Assembly (NCBI GenBank): GCA_018714685.1
Contig: DVNC01000016.1
Location: 1-14,613, forward strand
Reading direction: 5' to 3'
Source of the DNA: Scatocola faecipullorum
GTDB lineage: Bacteria; Pseudomonadota; Alphaproteobacteria; RF32; CAG-239
Length of the DNA: 14,613 bases
The translations under genes and the position numbers were made by a program. Under the pieces are notes generated by a model that was not told where the DNA came from, did no database searches, and saw nothing but the letters and a program-made list of their open reading frames with translations. This document shows, in pieces, positions 12,699-14,613 of the stretch. Positions within the stretch are counted from its first letter, which is position 1; the number at the start of each line of letters is the position of its first letter.

Positions 12699-14216
12699 AT
12701 GGGACTAAAAAACACAAGAGCCGGTAATTATCCGGAGTGGTATCAAAATGTTGTCAGCGAAGCCGATATGGCCGAGAATTCTTCCTCTCCCGGATGTATG
12801 GTTATTAAGCCGTGGGGATACGGCATCTGGGAACGCATCCGCGATGTTTTTGATGAAAAAATCAAAGAAACCGAACATGAAAACTGCTATTTCCCAATGT
12901 TTATTCCGTTGTCTTTCTTTCAAAAAGAAGCCGAGCATGTTGACGGATTTGCCAAAGAAATGGCTGTTGTCACCCATTCCCGCCTGTCAATGAAAGACGG
13001 TAAATTAACCCCGGATTCAAAACTGGAAGAACCTTTAATCGTTCGTCCGACTTCAGAAGCGATTATTGCCGACTCTTTTTCCAAATGGGTTAAGTCTTAC
13101 CGCGACCTGCCGGTGCTGGTTAACCAGTGGGCCAACGTGGTACGTTGGGAAATGCGCCCCCGCCTGTTTTTGAGAACGCGCGAGTTCCTTTGGCAGGAAG
13201 GGCATACGGCTCATGCCAACGCCGCCGAAGCCGAAGAGGAAACCAAGCGCATGTTGGAGGCTTATCGCGATTTGTGCGAAAACACGCTGGCAATGCCGGT
13301 GCTGGTCGGCCGCAAGCCGGAACATGAAAAATTCCCCGGAGCCGTTGATACCTACTGCGTGGAAGCCATGATGCAGGACGGTAAAGCCCTGCAAGCCGGA
13401 ACATCGCATTTTCTGGGGCAGAATTTTGCCAAATCGGCCAATATTTCCTTTATCAACAATCAGGGTCAGTCGGAATATGCCTATACGACTTCCTGGGGCG
13501 TTTCTACCCGTCTTATCGGCGGCGTTATCATGACCCATGCCGATGACGACGGAATGGTGGTTCCGCCGAAAATTGCGCCTTACCAGGTGGTTATCGTTCC
13601 GGTTATCAAAAAGCCGGAAGACAGCGAGGCGATTATGGCTTATATCAACAAACTGGCTGCCGCTTTGAAAACGCAGGCTCCGTTTGCCGAAAAAATTCGT
13701 TTGAAAATCGACCGCCGTGACAAAGCTTCAGTTGACAAGTTCTGGGAATGGACCCGCAAGGGAGCGCCGGTTATCTGTGAAATCGGCATGCGCGATGTTG
13801 AGGGCAATAAGGTTATGGTTAAGGAGCGGACTAAGCTCGGCACACCGGAAGGCAAACAAATTGTCGGATTTGACGAGTTTGTCGCCTCTGTTTCCTCTCG
13901 TTTGGAACAAATGCAGAAAGACATCTTCGCCAAAGCGAAAAACCGTCTGGAGCACAATATCCGCACGGATATTACCGACCCTGCCGAATTCAAAAAATAT
14001 TTTGCCGAATCGAATGTCTGGATTGAAGACAACAAACAGGGAAAAGTTGCTTTTGTTCGCGGCAAATGGAGCGGTGATCCGGAATCGGAAAGCATTTTGA
14101 AAGAAATGAAAATCACCATCCGCTGCATTCCGTTTGACCAGTCCGGTTCGGAAGGAATCTGTCTGCTGACCGGCAAGCCGGCAACCATGGACGTTATTTA
14201 CGCCCGTTCTTATTAG
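12699..14216 (+). CDS. proS: Prolyl-tRNA synthetase, archaeal/eukaryotic type (type 3)
   Basis: 505 residues. The class II core has KPWGYGIWERIRDVFDEKI, the proline-pocket motif RPTSEAII, motif 2 VVRWEMRPRLFLRTREFLWQ with EGHTAHA, and motif 3 GGVIMTHADDDGMVVPP. The anticodon-binding domain follows (IAPYQVVIVPVIKK onward). The C-terminal extension ends IYARSY, the Tyr-terminated ending typical of the archaeal/eukaryotic-like class. It lacks the long insertion domain of the common bacterial ProRS and is longer than the short alphaproteobacterial form. It charges tRNA-Pro in the cytosol and is presumably essential if it is the only copy. ATG with AAGGA at 9-base spacing. The EF-hand gene starts 9 bases after its stop, so the two are probably co-transcribed. 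Transfer of this type into bacteria is known in several phyla. Confidence 0.97.
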   Translation: MGLKNTRAGNYPEWYQNVVSEADMAENSSSPGCMVIKPWGYGIWERIRDVFDEKIKETEHENCYFPMFIPLSFFQKEAEHVDGFAKEMAVVTHSRLSMKDGKLTPDSKLEEPLIVRPTSEAIIADSFSKWVKSYRDLPVLVNQWANVVRWEMRPRLFLRTREFLWQEGHTAHANAAEAEEETKRMLEAYRDLCENTLAMPVLVGRKPEHEKFPGAVDTYCVEAMMQDGKALQAGTSHFLGQNFAKSANISFINNQGQSEYAYTTSWGVSTRLIGGVIMTHADDDGMVVPPKIAPYQVVIVPVIKKPEDSEAIMAYINKLAAALKTQAPFAEKIRLKIDRRDKASVDKFWEWTRKGAPVICEIGMRDVEGNKVMVKERTKLGTPEGKQIVGFDEFVASVSSRLEQMQKDIFAKAKNRLEHNIRTDITDPAEFKKYFAESNVWIEDNKQGKVAFVRGKWSGDPESESILKEMKITIRCIPFDQSGSEGICLLTGKPATMDVIYARSY

Positions 14217-14225
14217 GAGAAAATA

Positions 14226-14537
14226 ATGAAAAAAGTTATTCTGACTGCAGGAATGTTGCTCTGGGCCGTTCATCCGGCTTTGGCGCAAAGTGCCGATCCG
14301 TCTTTATTGATTCACGAGCAGTTTGCCAAAATCGACACCAACGGTGACGGAGAAATTTCAGAAGAAGAATTTCTGGATTATAAAATGGAAGAAACCAAAA
14401 AAGTGACGGCTAAAGTTTTTTCCAAACTGGATACGGATAAAAGCGGTGGAATTTCGGAGGAAGAATATTCCCAAACCGTCAGCAACATTATCAACCAGTT
14501 GAAAAAACTGTCTCAGGGAATGACACAGTCAAATTAA
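14226..14537 (+). CDS. Periplasmic EF-hand calcium-binding protein
   Basis: 103 residues. A signal peptide of about 21 residues ends AVHPALA before QSADP. There are two canonical EF-hand loops: DTNGDGEISEEE (residues about 37-48) and DTDKSGGISEEE (about 69-80), each with Asp at 1, 3 (and Asp or Ser at 5), Ile at 8 and Glu at 12. A short amphipathic helix follows. It probably binds calcium in the periplasm as a buffer, sensor or stabiliser; the partner is unknown. The ribosome site TAGGAGA overlaps the end of proS (stop codon included), so its translation is probably coupled to that gene. It is followed by a terminator. Confidence 0.9.
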   Translation: MKKVILTAGMLLWAVHPALAQSADPSLLIHEQFAKIDTNGDGEISEEEFLDYKMEETKKVTAKVFSKLDTDKSGGISEEEYSQTVSNIINQLKKLSQGMTQSN

Positions 14538-14554
14538 AAAGGACTATAAAAGAA

Positions 14555-14580
14555 GCACCTCCGAGAGGGGGTGTTTTTTT
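14555..14580 (+). terminator. Rho-independent terminator of proS and the EF-hand gene
   Basis: CACCTCC (14556-14562), GAGA loop, GGGGGTG (14567-14573) with one G-U pair, then seven T. The 33 bases after it hold no recognisable feature. Confidence 0.88.
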
Positions 14581-14613
14581 ATATCTGAAATATCTATAAT
14601 CTTTAGTCCTACG

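Noticed and set aside
1..14613. CRISPR arrays, insertion sequences, tRNA or rRNA genes
   Set aside because: No regularly spaced repeats, transposase-like frames, terminal inverted repeats, or tRNA T-loop/acceptor patterns were seen on either strand by reading.

Overview
The window is about 45% GC by eye and densely coded, with genes on both strands. It looks like a Gram-negative anaerobe or microaerobe. Evidence for this is three lipoproteins, two periplasmic proteins with cleavable signal peptides, strong AGGA(G) ribosome sites, sigma70-type promoters, an [FeFe]-hydrogenase maturase (HydE), and a flavodiiron/rubrerythrin/PerR oxygen-defence locus. The Cys-rich surface protein at the left edge recalls proteins I associate with uncultured gut Alphaproteobacteria (RF32 / 'Azospirillum sp. 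CAG' type). That taxonomic guess comes from memory and is tentative.

Layout, left to right. (1) 1-432: the 3' end of a secreted Cys-rich protein, followed by a bidirectional terminator. (2) 464-2791, minus strand: a SulP anion transporter and a small membrane protein of unknown function with a CxxC motif, probably one operon. (3) 2979-5008, plus strand: two related radical-SAM-fold genes. The second is a canonical HydE. The first is a shortened HydE-like paralogue that has lost the whole [4Fe-4S] cysteine loop, and the two are separated by a terminator. (4) 5102-6469: a MATE exporter. (5) 6660-8457: three tandem lipoproteins that look like diverged paralogues and all lack a Shine-Dalgarno site, ending in a strong bidirectional terminator. 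(6) 8523-10786: a flavodiiron protein (minus) diverging from perR-rubrerythrin (plus). The promoters have overlapping -35 elements, and a Fur/PerR-type box lies at the predicted perR start site. (7) 10944-11860: a cold-shock protein (minus) and a CxxC periplasmic protein (plus), divergent. (8) 11963-12571: a Cys-rich pentapeptide-repeat protein. (9) 12699-14537: an archaeal/eukaryotic-type prolyl-tRNA synthetase followed closely by a periplasmic EF-hand protein, then a terminator.

The clearest working unit is the oxygen/peroxide module. The PerR-like protein keeps all five regulatory metal ligands, including the Asp that marks peroxide sensors, and probably controls itself and rubrerythrin. 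Flavodiiron protein would remove O2 or NO and rubrerythrin would remove H2O2. This fits a cell that carries oxygen-sensitive [FeFe]-hydrogenase machinery. Hydrogenase, HydF and HydG are not in the window. The most unusual item is the cluster-less HydE paralogue beside the genuine HydE. No insertion sequence, CRISPR array, tRNA or rRNA was seen, and no gene-free stretch exceeds about 200 bases.
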